DNA of 64,000 bases, from contig JAHHIE010000016.1 of NCBI GenBank assembly GCA_019358945.1, positions 55,703-119,702 of the forward strand, written 5' to 3'. Source of the stretch: Stenomitos rutilans HA7619-LM2. Lineage in GTDB: Bacteria; Cyanobacteriota; Cyanobacteriia; Leptolyngbyales; Leptolyngbyaceae. Position 1 is the first letter of the stretch; every line of letters begins with the position of its first letter. The translations under genes were made by a program, and so were the position numbers. Shown here piece by piece: positions 44,902 to 54,249 of the stretch. The notes beneath the pieces were generated by a model. The model saw only the letters and a list, made by a program, of their open reading frames with translations. It was not told where the DNA came from and did not search any database.

Positions 44902-46020
44902 ATGCAACTACAAGGCTTTGACCGCTTCAAAGATTGGCTAAAAACAGGCGCAATCCTGCTGCTGCTGCTGGTTTTTTCTGTAGGGTTGAGTGCTACGGCG
45001 GCGGCTAGCCCTACGACTATCATGCCTGCTGGTAATGCCATTACCGATGGAAAGGCGTTATTGCGCTACTCGTTGCCGATCGACAATACGCCTGTTCGAG
45101 AGCTGCAACGCAGCTTAGAAGATATTGCAACGCAACTGCGGGCCAATCGTCGGTGGGGCGCGATCGCAGGCGATGTTAAAAAAGCCAATTGGGTGTTGCG
45201 TGATCAAGAAGCGGCTCTGCTTGCCAGCGTTCCCGAAGCAAACAAAGCCGAAGCCGAAGCCTTGATTGCTCAAATCAAAGAAGGTCTGACACCGTTACAA
45301 ACGGCAGTCGAAGCCAAAGATAAGGTACAAACGTCTGAACAGCGACTGGTCTTGCTCGACTTGGTTGGGCAGTTGGAAGAGAGCATGGTGGAGGGCTTTC
45401 CCTTTGAGGTGCCAGCCGCTTACAGCAATCTGCCTCAGCTTAAAGGTCGCGCGACGATCGAATTCACAACCAACAAAGGCAAGATCACGGCGATCGTGGA
45501 TGGCTACAGCGCTCCAGTGACAGCCGGAAATTTTGTGGATTTAGTGAAGCGCGGTTTCTACAACAACTTACCCTTTACCCGCTCTGAAGAATCTTACGTG
45601 CTACAAATCGGTGATCCACCTGGAGAAGATGTCGGCTTCATCGATCCCAAAACGAAAAAGTATCGCGCCATCCCACTAGAGGTGCTGGTGCAAGGAGATA
45701 CTGAACCGACTTACGAAATCACGCTAGAAGATGCAGGACGCTATAAAGATCAGCCTGTATTGCCCTTTTCGTCCTATGGCGCGCTGGCAATGGCACGTCC
45801 TGGTGAAGATCCAAACGGTGGTTCTTCTCAGTTCTTTTTCTTTCTCTTTGAGCCAGAGCTAACGCCAGCCGGACGCAACTTGCTGGACGGTCGCTACTCA
45901 GTGTTTGGCTACGTCATTGAAGGGAAAGACGTGCTAGAGCAATTGAGAGCCGGAGACAAGGTTGAGTCTGCGAAGGTTATCCAAGGGTTAGATCAGCTTG
46001 CAGAACCAGACGTTGCTTAA
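44902..46020 (+). CDS. Cyclophilin-type peptidyl-prolyl isomerase, TLP40/CYP38 family
   Basis: A 372-residue protein with an N-terminal signal (TGAILLLLLVFSVGLSATAA, cleavage near ASA/AAS), an all-helical middle region (about 55-165: 'RELQRSLEDIATQLRANRRW', 'KKANWVLRDQEAALLASVP') and a C-terminal cyclophilin-like domain ('ATIEFTTNKGKITAIVDGYS', 'AGNFVDLVKRGFYNNLPF', 'YGALAMARPGEDPNGGSSQF', 'GRYSVFGYVIEGKDVLEQL'). The layout matches the thylakoid lumen CYP38/TLP40 group, which supports assembly and repair of photosystem II and may have little isomerase activity. Location in the lumen or periplasm is inferred from the signal. Confidence 0.9.
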   Translation: MQLQGFDRFKDWLKTGAILLLLLVFSVGLSATAAASPTTIMPAGNAITDGKALLRYSLPIDNTPVRELQRSLEDIATQLRANRRWGAIAGDVKKANWVLRDQEAALLASVPEANKAEAEALIAQIKEGLTPLQTAVEAKDKVQTSEQRLVLLDLVGQLEESMVEGFPFEVPAAYSNLPQLKGRATIEFTTNKGKITAIVDGYSAPVTAGNFVDLVKRGFYNNLPFTRSEESYVLQIGDPPGEDVGFIDPKTKKYRAIPLEVLVQGDTEPTYEITLEDAGRYKDQPVLPFSSYGALAMARPGEDPNGGSSQFFFFLFEPELTPAGRNLLDGRYSVFGYVIEGKDVLEQLRAGDKVESAKVIQGLDQLAEPDVA

Positions 46021-46045
46021 GTGGCAGGATAGGGATAGACAACAG

Positions 46046-46939
46046 CTACCTCAACATCTGGAGCGATCGAGTAGTCAGAAATTCAAGAAAAGCTTGTACG
46101 CGAGGTGAAAGATTCCGTCGATGGGTAAACACGGCTTGTACCATTCGGCTGGGTAGCTGCTCACCTTCAAGCAATACGCTTAAGCGTTTACTGCGAAGAT
46201 CCGATTCAACTTGAAACCGCAAAACATAGATAATGCCAAGTCCAGCGAGTGCCGCTGAACGTAAAACATAGCCATTGTCTGAGTCGAAATTGCCTGAAAC
46301 GGGTATTTCCTGTTCTGTTGCATTGGTCAGAAATCGCCAAGGTAGTGGATGACCACTACTAATAAAGCGCAAACAGTTGTGGTTGAGCAGTTCTTCTGGT
46401 GTGGTTGGCACACCATGAGCCTCTAGATAGGTCGGTGAAGCGCAAACAACATAGGGAATTTCGCCCAAGTGTTTACGGATCAAACTTGAGTCGTCTAGCG
46501 TGCCCATCCGAATGGCAACATCAATGCTTTCTTCTACCAGGTCTACAAAGCGATCGGTTAGCCGTAGATCAACCTGCAATTCAGGATACTGCTGAAGAAA
46601 GTCTGGAATCCACTGAGCCAGCATGAGATGACCAAAATCGTGTGGTGCCGACACGGTTAGTTTGCCTCGTGGTTGATCGCGCGACATGACACGATCGTTT
46701 GCCTCTTCAAGTTCGGCTAAAAGCTGTGCGATGCGTTCGTAGTAAGCTGTACCTTCGGCTGTTAGGCTCAGCGATCGTGTGGTTCGTTGCAGCAGTCGCA
46801 CTCCTAGCTGATCTTCTAGTTTTGCCACTCGTTTGCTAATGGCGGATGGCGTAGTGTCGAGGATACGGGCAGCAGCACTGAAACTCCCTGCCTGTACACT
46901 CTGAACGAAGGCGATCAGTTCGGTCAAATGATTCAGCAT
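46046..46939 (-). CDS. LysR-family transcriptional regulator
   Basis: A 297-residue regulator from ATG 46939 (MLNHLTELIAFVQSVQAGSF). The N-terminal helix-turn-helix is 'GSFSAAARILDTTPSAISKR' followed by 'LEDQLGVRLLQRTTRSLSLT'. The effector domain has 'HDFGHLMLAQWIPDFLQQYP' and 'DVAIRMGTLDDSSLIRKHLG', typical of the CrgA/DsdC-like branch that often controls an adjacent divergent oxidoreductase. It is divergent from the quinone oxidoreductase gene with a 122-bp spacer, so autoregulation and control of that gene are likely. An upstream in-frame start at 47020 is less plausible. Confidence 0.9.
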   Translation of the reverse strand: MLNHLTELIAFVQSVQAGSFSAAARILDTTPSAISKRVAKLEDQLGVRLLQRTTRSLSLTAEGTAYYERIAQLLAELEEANDRVMSRDQPRGKLTVSAPHDFGHLMLAQWIPDFLQQYPELQVDLRLTDRFVDLVEESIDVAIRMGTLDDSSLIRKHLGEIPYVVCASPTYLEAHGVPTTPEELLNHNCLRFISSGHPLPWRFLTNATEQEIPVSGNFDSDNGYVLRSAALAGLGIIYVLRFQVESDLRSKRLSVLLEGEQLPSRMVQAVFTHRRNLSPRVQAFLEFLTTRSLQMLR

Positions 46940-47061
46940 TGTTATCAAAATGACTACATTTAAGAAACTCAGGCACAGATGTTTTGCTATATAGCCTGTT
47001 TCTCTTCTAACACGGAACAAGCTAACGTCAATTCAGTTCTCAGACAAAAGTAGAAACTGAA
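46940..47061. promoter_or_regulatory. LysR / oxidoreductase divergent control region
   Basis: The spacer holds an imperfect inverted repeat AAACTCAGGC (46965-46974) and GCCTGTTT (46994-47001), about 19 bp apart, in the position expected of a LysR-type operator. The binding claim is inferred from gene layout. Confidence 0.4.
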
Positions 47062-48042
47062 ATGAAAGCAATTCAAATTGAAGCAGTCGGCGCACCAGAA
47101 GTATTGCAGTGGCAGGATATACCAGAACTCCCTGAACCTGCCGCAGGTCAAGCACGAGTCAAATTGTTTGCAGCAGGATTGAACTACATTGATGTGTACT
47201 TGCGGAGTGGAACCTATCTGCATAACTTTCCCCTACCGACCATTCCTGGTTTAGAAGGCGCAGGCTTTGTGGAAGCCATTGGGTCAGGCGTTGAAACCGT
47301 CAAACCGGGCGATCGCGTTGCTTACTACGGCGTATTAGGTTCCTATGCTGAGGCGATTAATGTGCCTGTCGATCGCTTGGTTCCCTTACCAAACGATATC
47401 AGCTTTGAGCAGGGCGCAGCGTTTCCACTGCAAGGCGTGACAGCACAGTATTTGCTCCACGATTACGTGGCATTAAAGCCTGGTACAAGCGTGTTGATTC
47501 ATGCAGCAGCAGGTGGCTTGGGCTTGCTATGTGTGCAATGGGCAAAGCATTTGGGAGCGCAGGTGATCGGTACAGTTTCTACTGAAGCCAAAGCGCAAGC
47601 CGCTTATGCCGTTGGCGCTGATCACGTCATTCTGTACACTCAACAAGATTTTGTAGCAGAAACAAGACGATTCACAGAAGGTCGCGGAGTCGATCTAGTG
47701 CTGGATGGAGTGGGTAAAGCCACGTTTGCAGGCAGTTTACAAGTTGCCGCTACGGATGGAACGGTTGTCAGCTACGGTTGGTCAAGCGGACGACCTGATT
47801 TGATCGCGCCTACAGATTTGATTGGGCGATCTCGAAGAGTCGCTGGAGCAGATCTTGCCAACAAAGCCCCCACCCGTGAAATTCTACTCCAAAGGGCAAA
47901 TGCAGTTCTGGAAGGGATTCAGGCAGGATGGTTGCAATTACAGATCGATCGAGTCTTGCCTTTGTCTAAGGCAGCAAAAGCGCATCAATTGCTAGAGAGC
48001 CGCGCATCCATTGGTAAGATCCTACTGAAAACTCATACATGA
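47062..48042 (+). CDS. Quinone oxidoreductase, zinc-free MDR family
   Basis: A 326-residue NADPH:quinone reductase-like protein: 'MKAIQIEAVGAPEVLQWQDI', 'GLNYIDVYLRSGTY', 'IPGLEGAGFVEAIGSGV', 'GDRVAYYGVLGSYAE', nucleotide-binding 'VLIHAAAGGLGLLCVQWAKH', and C-terminal 'GKILLKTH'. No zinc-ligand cysteines are present, as expected of Qor-type members. It probably reduces quinones or enones with NADPH. The length is standard. Divergent LysR regulator upstream. Confidence 0.92.
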   Translation: MKAIQIEAVGAPEVLQWQDIPELPEPAAGQARVKLFAAGLNYIDVYLRSGTYLHNFPLPTIPGLEGAGFVEAIGSGVETVKPGDRVAYYGVLGSYAEAINVPVDRLVPLPNDISFEQGAAFPLQGVTAQYLLHDYVALKPGTSVLIHAAAGGLGLLCVQWAKHLGAQVIGTVSTEAKAQAAYAVGADHVILYTQQDFVAETRRFTEGRGVDLVLDGVGKATFAGSLQVAATDGTVVSYGWSSGRPDLIAPTDLIGRSRRVAGADLANKAPTREILLQRANAVLEGIQAGWLQLQIDRVLPLSKAAKAHQLLESRASIGKILLKTHT

Positions 48043-48086
48043 AGCTGGCACCTCAAGTTTAGGCTATTAGTCTACTTCAGCAGCGT

Positions 48087-48162
48087 CAGTACGCAAATCC
48101 CTTTCATCGAACCAGCCTTGATAAAGGGATTTGTAGTCACTGATAAGTTATAGCAGTACGCA
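48087..48162. repeat. 11-bp hairpin flanked by 9-bp direct repeats
   Basis: CAAATCCCTTT (48094-48104) and AAAGGGATTTG (48123-48133) are perfect complements. CAGTACGCA occurs at 48087-48095 and again at 48154-48162. It lies between the oxidoreductase stop and the next gene. It could be a terminator lacking a T-run or a small mobile repeat. Confidence 0.5.
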
Positions 48163-48185
48163 CTTAATCCCCTCACAATCAAGTC

Positions 48186-48500
48186 ATGGCAATTTTTGAG
48201 TGGATCTTTTTAATTGGTTTTGGTGTGTTAGCTGGCAGTTCCATCACCAACATTTTGCAAAAGCAACAGCAGCAGTCTCGCTTAGAGCAAGCCTTCTATC
48301 ATCTGCTGGAAGCTGAAAACGGCAACATTTCGCTTATTCAGCTTGCGGCGGCAGCACGGGTGAATGCGGCACTTGCCAAAAACTATCTCGATACTCAAGT
48401 GAAATTCTTTGGAGCAGTGCCCGAAGTGGACGACGATGGCGATGAGTTCTACCGCTTTCCCAAGTTGCGCCGCTGGAGTGAACCGGAAGAGTGGCAGTGA
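48186..48500 (+). CDS. Small membrane-anchored protein of unknown function
   Basis: A 104-residue protein with an N-terminal membrane helix (MAIFEWIFLIGFGVLAGSSI), a short Gln-rich stretch (NILQKQQQQSR), then a soluble part that looks like a small helical/winged-helix fold: 'GNISLIQLAAAARVNAALAK' and 'YLDTQVKFFGAVPEVDDDGD', ending 'EFYRFPKLRRW'. I do not recognise a named family. The helix-turn-helix-like segment may be structural rather than DNA-binding. The start is clear and the gene stands alone. Confidence 0.65.
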   Translation: MAIFEWIFLIGFGVLAGSSITNILQKQQQQSRLEQAFYHLLEAENGNISLIQLAAAARVNAALAKNYLDTQVKFFGAVPEVDDDGDEFYRFPKLRRWSEPEEWQ

Positions 48501-48514
48501 GGGGAGCTTTTAGC

Positions 48515-48600
48515 TTTCAGCGGTCAGCGGTCAGCTATGAGCTACAAACCACTCAGCCTGTCGCTACATACAGCAACGCCGCTGTATGTAGCGACGTTGA
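48515..48600. repeat. GGTCAGC heptamers and a 15-bp-arm palindrome
   Basis: GGTCAGC units at about 48519-48535, then GTCGCTACATACAGC (48560-48574) and its perfect complement GCTGTATGTAGCGAC (48581-48595) with a six-base loop. Between convergent genes, so a two-way terminator is plausible. Confidence 0.75.
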
Positions 48601-48670
48601 ATGCAGATCTGTAGCTTACCAACATCAGCCTCCTCATTAAAGCTGAAAGCTGACGGCTGACCGCTTCTGC

Positions 48671-49336
48671 TCACAGCGGAAAATCCCGCTTAAAGCTTTC
48701 ACGCGTGAGCGGCTGATCGAGCATCAAGCCTTCGCCGCCCAGCGTTTCCAGTGGTTGTCCTTCTACAGATACCCACACCTTTGCGTTTGGATTGAGGCTA
48801 GTAGCGGTGTAAAGCACTTGTCCTAATCTACCTGTCATGGAGGTGCTGCCGCCGCCCTGTGTGAAGTCTTTTGATAGATCGATATGAATACCGTCATCTT
48901 TGACTATGAGGCTGCGAAGTTTGGTCTCAGGAGGAATGGTGGTTGTGACCGTAGCGTTTTTAGGGCCTGCTAATAGTTCTTCAATCGCACCTGACAAAAC
49001 GGCATTCGGGCTGCCGTTTGATTTAACGGTTGCAGGACTTGGGCTAAGGGCGATCGCGTTTCCCGACGTTTGTAGCCAGTAAACCTGAAGTGGCTTCGTT
49101 TGAGAGGCTGGAGCGGTAGTAGCAGGTGGTTGCGTCGTAGGAGGAGCAGACGTGATCGGGGGAGCCTTTTGCTGCTCTGGCGACCCCTGCCCCTGCTCGA
49201 TTGCGCTGGGAGACGAGGTTTGATGTGACGATTGCCACCCCCACCAGGCAACCGCACTACCCGTTGCCAGCACTAAAGCGGATAGCCCTGCCATGATTCC
49301 AAGCGGGAGTTGACGACGCGATCGTTGGTCTTCCAT
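48671..49336 (-). CDS. GerMN-domain membrane protein
   Basis: A 221-residue protein. One N-terminal membrane helix (LGIMAGLSALVLATGSAVAW), a Pro/Thr/Ala-rich linker (about 40-85), then a GerMN domain: 'LQVYWLQTSGNAIALSPSPA', 'LSGAIEELLAGPKNATVTTT', 'IPPETKLRSLIVKDDGIHID', 'LSKDFTQGGGSTSMTGRLGQ'. GerMN domains occur in spore germination proteins and in many non-sporulating bacteria on the outer face of the membrane, where they may bind cell wall. AAGGAG precedes the ATG. Partner unknown. Confidence 0.86.
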   Translation of the reverse strand: MEDQRSRRQLPLGIMAGLSALVLATGSAVAWWGWQSSHQTSSPSAIEQGQGSPEQQKAPPITSAPPTTQPPATTAPASQTKPLQVYWLQTSGNAIALSPSPATVKSNGSPNAVLSGAIEELLAGPKNATVTTTIPPETKLRSLIVKDDGIHIDLSKDFTQGGGSTSMTGRLGQVLYTATSLNPNAKVWVSVEGQPLETLGGEGLMLDQPLTRESFKRDFPL

Positions 49337-49484
49337 AATCCATTCTCCTTACAAGTAACCAGGCCATTTGAGGGGCTTTTTCCAGTAACTACAGTCTACG
49401 CAGCGCCTTTTCGGAAACAGGGAATGTTTATCTAAAGTAAGGCGCTGAATTGAGTAAATTTTATCGATGAATCACATTTTGCAC

Positions 49485-50276
49485 CTAACGTAACGAGTCT
49501 GGCGCTAGCTGAATGAATGCTGCAACGTTGATCTGCTGTTCCGTTACGTTTAATTGCAAGATTCTTGCCGTGATGCCAGACTTTTCTAGCTGCCGTAGGT
49601 CGAATTGATCGCTAATACCATTGGCGATCGGACGAATTACCTGTTCTGGTACCGCTTCATTATTAATAAGCACAGTGGGGTTAATGAGTCGTAGCTGTCG
49701 CCCGGATATCATTTCGAGACCTGACTCTGCCACGATTTTTAAGGTTGCAGGATCGGTGCCTTCTTGCAGTTCGGCTTGAAGTTGCAGTCGTTGGCTGGCA
49801 AGCAAGGTAATGCGAGGATTGAGCAAGCTGTAGCGTTGAGGTTGCTGTCTGGTGCTGTTTTGTCCTAGAGCGCCGACACCAAAAGCGGTGAGCCGCTTGA
49901 GAATAGTGGGCGATCGCAATGCCCGGTTTAGATCTGCCTGCGTGAGGACAAGTCGCACCCCGGATCGGAGCGGTTCTTTCAGTCGTGGTTTACCGCGTCG
50001 TAGGCGGCGAGCATCCAACTGAATGGGATCGGTTTCTAGTTCCAACGCTTCTAAGCGAATGTCGTCAGCAGGAAACAGCCCACGTCCCGCAATGCGCACA
50101 CGATCGACCTTGCCCTGCACAAGCTGATAACTCGGTGCATTGTCAACGCGAACTTCCAGTTGTTCCACCGCTTTGAACTGTTTCCGAATCGCATCTTGAG
50201 CGACACGATCGACCACAAAGCCTGCTGGCGAAACCAGCGTGATCAGGCTAGAGAGAAAGATGGTTAGAAATTCCAA
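49485..50276 (-). CDS. LmeA-like (DUF2993) phospholipid-binding protein
   Basis: A 263-residue exported protein with TTG start at 50276 ('MEFLTIFLSSLITLVSPAGF' as signal), four bases after the proS stop. Conserved DUF2993 pattern: 'RVRIAGRGLFPADDIRLEAL', 'LTQADLNRALRSPTILKRL', 'LQLQAELQEG', 'ILQLNVTEQQINVAAFIQL'. Members bind phospholipids and act in envelope maintenance; the role here is inferred. The tight spacing points to co-transcription with proS. Confidence 0.82.
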   Translation of the reverse strand: MEFLTIFLSSLITLVSPAGFVVDRVAQDAIRKQFKAVEQLEVRVDNAPSYQLVQGKVDRVRIAGRGLFPADDIRLEALELETDPIQLDARRLRRGKPRLKEPLRSGVRLVLTQADLNRALRSPTILKRLTAFGVGALGQNSTRQQPQRYSLLNPRITLLASQRLQLQAELQEGTDPATLKIVAESGLEMISGRQLRLINPTVLINNEAVPEQVIRPIANGISDQFDLRQLEKSGITARILQLNVTEQQINVAAFIQLAPDSLR

Positions 50277-50279
50277 GGG

Positions 50280-52112
50280 TTAGTCCTTCTCTGTAAGCCA
50301 CTGCTTTAAAGTTGCGACAACCTCTGCCATCGGGATCTCCTGAGAGTCTTTGGTCGCTCGTTTCACCACTTCGACCTTGCCCTGTTGCAGTGATCGCCCC
50401 GTCACAATGCGATAGGGAATGCCAATTAACTCAGCGTCTTTGAACTTCACGCCAGCCCGTTCGTTGCGATCGTCCAGTAAGGTTTCAACCCCGGCAGCGT
50501 TCAGTGCCGCATAAAGCGTCTCGGCAGCGCCCACTTGCTCAGCTTTGGCAATATCGGGGATGACCACGATCGCGTGATAGGGCGCGATCGCCGTTGTCCA
50601 TACAATGCCGTTTTTGTCGTAGGATTGCTCGACAGCTGCTTGCGCCAGACGCGATACTCCAACGCCATAACAACCCATGACCAGAGGCTTTTCTTCGCCC
50701 TGTTCGTTGGTGTAGGTGGCTCCCAGCGCTTGAGAATACTTTGTGCCCAGTTGGAAAATGTGCCCAATTTCAATACCTCTGGCGGTTTTGAGGGTTTGGG
50801 TGGGGTCGTGGAAGGCACGATCGCCCGCGATCGCCTTTCGCACATCCACCGCGAGTTTGGGCAACTCAAATTCTTTGCCCCAATTAGCACCAACGACGTG
50901 ATAACCCAATTCGTTAGAGCCTGTCACAAAGTGCATCAGGTCAACGGCTGTTTTGTCCACCAAACGTAAGAATTTGGGTGCAACAGGATTCACGGCGATC
51001 GCGCCTGCTGGCATAGGTTTTGGCGGTTTGATGTAGCTGTCTTCCAAATTGGGGGCAATGTAACCCAGAGGAAGCGGTTTGGCGGCCCATTTTTCTTGAG
51101 CCTCGGCATCCGGCACGGTTAAAGAAAGAACCGTCTTACCACCATACTGGTCTGCCAGTTTCGTCAATTCGTTTTGCAGCTTCACCTCATTAACATCCTG
51201 ATCGCCGCGAATGCTCACCAGCACAAGAGCAACTCTGCCGCTGTCAAAAACGGCTTGATAAAGGACATTTTTGACGATCGCGGTAGGCGAACATTTCAGT
51301 AACTGCGCAATTTTGGTGATCGTCTCCGTACCAGGAGTTTCGACCTTCTCGTAAGCTTTGAAGGGAGAAGCTTCTGCGTCAGGGGGAGAAGAAACAGCTT
51401 TCTCTACGTTTGCAGAATACTTACCGTCTTCGGTGTAAAGCACCTCATCTTCTCCGGCCTCTGCCAGCACCATGAATTCTTGCGAACCAGAGCCTCCGAT
51501 CGCGCCTGAATCGGCATCTACCGCTCGAAACGCTAAGCCACAGCGCCGCAAGATATTGCAGTAGGCGGTGTGCATCTTGTCGTATTGCTGCTTCAGCCCT
51601 GTTTCATCGGCATCAAAGGAATAGGCATCCTTCATGATAAATTCGCGTCCGCGCATGAGGCCAAAGCGGGGGCGAATTTCATCCCGAAACTTGGTTTGAA
51701 TCTGGTACAAATTGAGCGGCAGTTGGCGGTAGGAGCGGATCATGTCACGGGCGATCGTGGTAACCACTTCTTCATGGGTTGGCCCCAAACCCATCTCGCG
51801 CTGCTGGCGATCAACCAGCGAAAACATAATGCCTTCCGCCTTTGTATAAGTGTCCCACCGTCCCGATTCGCGCCATAGTTCGGCAGGCTGAAGCTGTGGC
51901 AACAGGCATTCTTGTGCACCCGCTGCATTCATCTCTTCGCGGACAATTTGCGATACCTTTTGTAAGACCCGCCACATCAACGGCAAATAGGCATACACAC
52001 CACCTGCAATGCGCCGAATATAACCCGCTCGCAGCAGTAACTTATGGCTGGGAATCTCCGCCTCTGCTGGATCTTCTCGAAGCGTGACAAACAGCATTTG
52101 AGACAGTCGCAT
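50280..52112 (-). CDS. proS: Prolyl-tRNA synthetase
   Basis: ProS charges tRNA-Pro and edits mischarged tRNA-Ala. The 610-residue product starts [20 protein letters not shown] at 52112 with AAGGAA upstream. A longer frame reaches a TTG at 52136. Class II motifs: '[20 protein letters not shown]', '[20 protein letters not shown]', '[20 protein letters not shown]', '[18 protein letters not shown]'. The editing (INS) domain lies in the middle ('[15 protein letters not shown]', '[13 protein letters not shown]'). The bacterial type, of normal length. Confidence 0.97.
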   Translation of the reverse strand: MRLSQMLFVTLREDPAEAEIPSHKLLLRAGYIRRIAGGVYAYLPLMWRVLQKVSQIVREEMNAAGAQECLLPQLQPAELWRESGRWDTYTKAEGIMFSLVDRQQREMGLGPTHEEVVTTIARDMIRSYRQLPLNLYQIQTKFRDEIRPRFGLMRGREFIMKDAYSFDADETGLKQQYDKMHTAYCNILRRCGLAFRAVDADSGAIGGSGSQEFMVLAEAGEDEVLYTEDGKYSANVEKAVSSPPDAEASPFKAYEKVETPGTETITKIAQLLKCSPTAIVKNVLYQAVFDSGRVALVLVSIRGDQDVNEVKLQNELTKLADQYGGKTVLSLTVPDAEAQEKWAAKPLPLGYIAPNLEDSYIKPPKPMPAGAIAVNPVAPKFLRLVDKTAVDLMHFVTGSNELGYHVVGANWGKEFELPKLAVDVRKAIAGDRAFHDPTQTLKTARGIEIGHIFQLGTKYSQALGATYTNEQGEEKPLVMGCYGVGVSRLAQAAVEQSYDKNGIVWTTAIAPYHAIVVIPDIAKAEQVGAAETLYAALNAAGVETLLDDRNERAGVKFKDAELIGIPYRIVTGRSLQQGKVEVVKRATKDSQEIPMAEVVATLKQWLTEKD

Positions 52113-52500
52113 TGCCCAGTTCCTTTTCAGACTCAATCATCCTCTCAGTCTAAAACATCCCTGTACGCGCCAAAGACAAAATTCGGGTACAACCTGCTTG
52201 CCAGCAAAACCGAAACCAATTTTCGTATGAGCCAACCAGAGCCATATAACGCTGAGGGTTTCTAGTTCTTTTCATTTTTATATCGAAAATACCGAAATTG
52301 GGTGATCTCAGAATGTATTGCTACTTAAGCAAATCTGGGTCTTTGACACGCTTTTCTAGCCGCAACGACACCGTTGCATTCGGTTGTAACCCAACCCATG
52401 CGCAAGACGATCGCGCATTCATCAAGTTTCTAGATTCCTATTCCTAAAAGCACTGTTTTCAGGGTCTCTACCACCTTTGCTGTGATTTTGGATGAGGTAA
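52113..52500. promoter_or_regulatory. Divergent spacer proS / 4Fe-4S protein
   Basis: AT-rich with several CGAAA boxes: CGAAA-CCAAT-TTTCG at 52211-52225 (perfect inverted repeat), CGAAAAT at 52284-52290 and CGAAAT at 52293-52298. A TATAT box lies at 52279-52283. No gene is credible in it; a 12-codon frame at 52228 is most likely chance. Confidence 0.4.
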
Positions 52501-54249
52501 ATGAATCTATTTAATCCGCTCGCGGAGCAGACCATGCACCGTGTCCGATTGCTGTTGGCAATTTGCTGGCTGCTGCTCATTGCATCTCTCTTTTACGACC
52601 CGCTTTCGCCGTGGTTGACCGACTCAAAGAATACGCCGAGTCCCTTTCACATTGATGCAAGTCTCTGCGTGATGTTGCAAGGGCATTGTGTAGCTGCTGA
52701 ACCTTATGCACTCGGTGCACCCATCTTTTGGGGACTCGTGATACCAGCGTCGATCGTGATCCTGCTGGTAGGTGGGCACGAAGCTTGGCGGCGCGTTTGT
52801 CCGCTTTCCTTTTTGTCTCAGCTACCGCGCGCGTTGGGGTGGCAACGTCAGGTCAAGCGGGTCGATCCAAAAACTAACAAGACTCGTCTAGAGGTTGCCA
52901 AAATCAAGCCCGATTCCTGGTTGGGGCGCAATCACTCCTATTTACAGTTTGGCTTGTTCTACCTGGGGCTGTGCAGTCGGTTACTTTTTATGGATGCCAA
53001 TCGAGTGGCGCTGGGGCTTTGGCTCCTTGGCACGATCGCCGCTGCAATGACAGTGGGCTACCTGTATGGCGGCAAAACCTGGTGCCACTATTTCTGCCCG
53101 ATGGCTCCGGTGCAGCAGATTTATGCAGAGCCAGGAGGGTTGTTGACGAGTAAAGCGCATACGAGCGATCGCAAAATCACTCAATCCATGTGTCGCACCA
53201 CAGAAGCAGGCAAAGAAAAAACCGCATGTGTGGCGTGCAAAAGTAGCTGCATGGATATTGATGCTGAACGAGGCTATTGGGAACGGATCACGCAACCAGA
53301 GCAAAAATTTCTTTACTACAGCTATGCCGGACTTGTAGTGGGCTTTTTTCTAGACTATGAACTGTTTGCAGGCAACTGGGACTTTTACTTCTCTGGTGCC
53401 TGGGCACGTCGCAGCAATGAGCAACTGAGCGATTTACTGCACTCTGGCTTTTACCTCTTTGACCAGGCCATCCCCATCCCAAAGCTCATTGCTGTACCTG
53501 TCGTCCTGGCGCTGTTCAGCATCGGTGGTTATGTGATGGGACGCTGCTTAGAAAAAGCATACAAGACCTATCTCAAGCAAAAGCACGCCGCACTTAGCCC
53601 TGAAGTCGTACAGCATCGCTTGTTCACTGTTTGCACCGTGAGCATTTTCAACTACTTCTTTGTGTTTGCGGGTCGTCCGTTGCTTAATCACTTGCCGCTT
53701 TGGGTTCAATGGTTGTGGAATGCTGCCATTCTTTTGGTCAGCGCACTATGGTTTTATCACACCTGGCAACGTAGCCCCGAAGTGTATGCCAGGGAGAAAT
53801 TAGCCATGCAGTTCCATCGACAGCTACTCAAGCGCAATCTCAATATCTCTGAACTGTTGCGGGGGCGTGAGGTCAAGCATTTGAAAACGGATGAAATTTA
53901 CACTCTGGCAGAAGCACTGCCTGGGTTTAAGCAAGATAAGGGACTGCAAGCCTACCGCGCTTTGCTTCAGGAATTACTCGAAGAAACCAATGTCACGTCT
54001 AGCAGTCAGTTGAAGTTGGTACAACTGGCACTCTATCGCAAGATGTTGGAAACGCTGGTATGGACTCAAGTCGATACTTCGGATGAATCCGTTGAGAAGG
54101 CATTGCTGGTCGTCGAAACGATGATCCAGGAGCAAAAATTGGAGCTAACCATGCCTGCAAAGCCCAGTCTCAAACGCATCAGATTGATGCCAATGCCACC
54201 AGAATCATTGCCACCCGCCTGGTCATCTTCTCGGTCAATGGTCAGGTAG
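52501..54249 (+). CDS. Membrane 4Fe-4S protein (NapH/NosR-like core) with extra C-terminal domain
   Basis: A 582-residue protein with about eight membrane segments. Cys motifs: 'RRVCPLSFLSQLPRALG', 'TWCHYFCPMAPVQQIYAEPG', then 'MCRTTEAG' and 'ACVACKSSCMDIDAERG', a 4Fe-4S ligand set like those in polyferredoxin membrane proteins. The C-terminal 130 residues (from 'REKLAMQFHRQLLKRNLN') are soluble and helical, without a motif I recognise. The protein probably passes electrons across or within the membrane; the partner is not visible. Its last 8 bases overlap the end of the convergent Ycf37 gene. Confidence 0.8.
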   Translation: MNLFNPLAEQTMHRVRLLLAICWLLLIASLFYDPLSPWLTDSKNTPSPFHIDASLCVMLQGHCVAAEPYALGAPIFWGLVIPASIVILLVGGHEAWRRVCPLSFLSQLPRALGWQRQVKRVDPKTNKTRLEVAKIKPDSWLGRNHSYLQFGLFYLGLCSRLLFMDANRVALGLWLLGTIAAAMTVGYLYGGKTWCHYFCPMAPVQQIYAEPGGLLTSKAHTSDRKITQSMCRTTEAGKEKTACVACKSSCMDIDAERGYWERITQPEQKFLYYSYAGLVVGFFLDYELFAGNWDFYFSGAWARRSNEQLSDLLHSGFYLFDQAIPIPKLIAVPVVLALFSIGGYVMGRCLEKAYKTYLKQKHAALSPEVVQHRLFTVCTVSIFNYFFVFAGRPLLNHLPLWVQWLWNAAILLVSALWFYHTWQRSPEVYAREKLAMQFHRQLLKRNLNISELLRGREVKHLKTDEIYTLAEALPGFKQDKGLQAYRALLQELLEETNVTSSSQLKLVQLALYRKMLETLVWTQVDTSDESVEKALLVVETMIQEQKLELTMPAKPSLKRIRLMPMPPESLPPAWSSSRSMVR

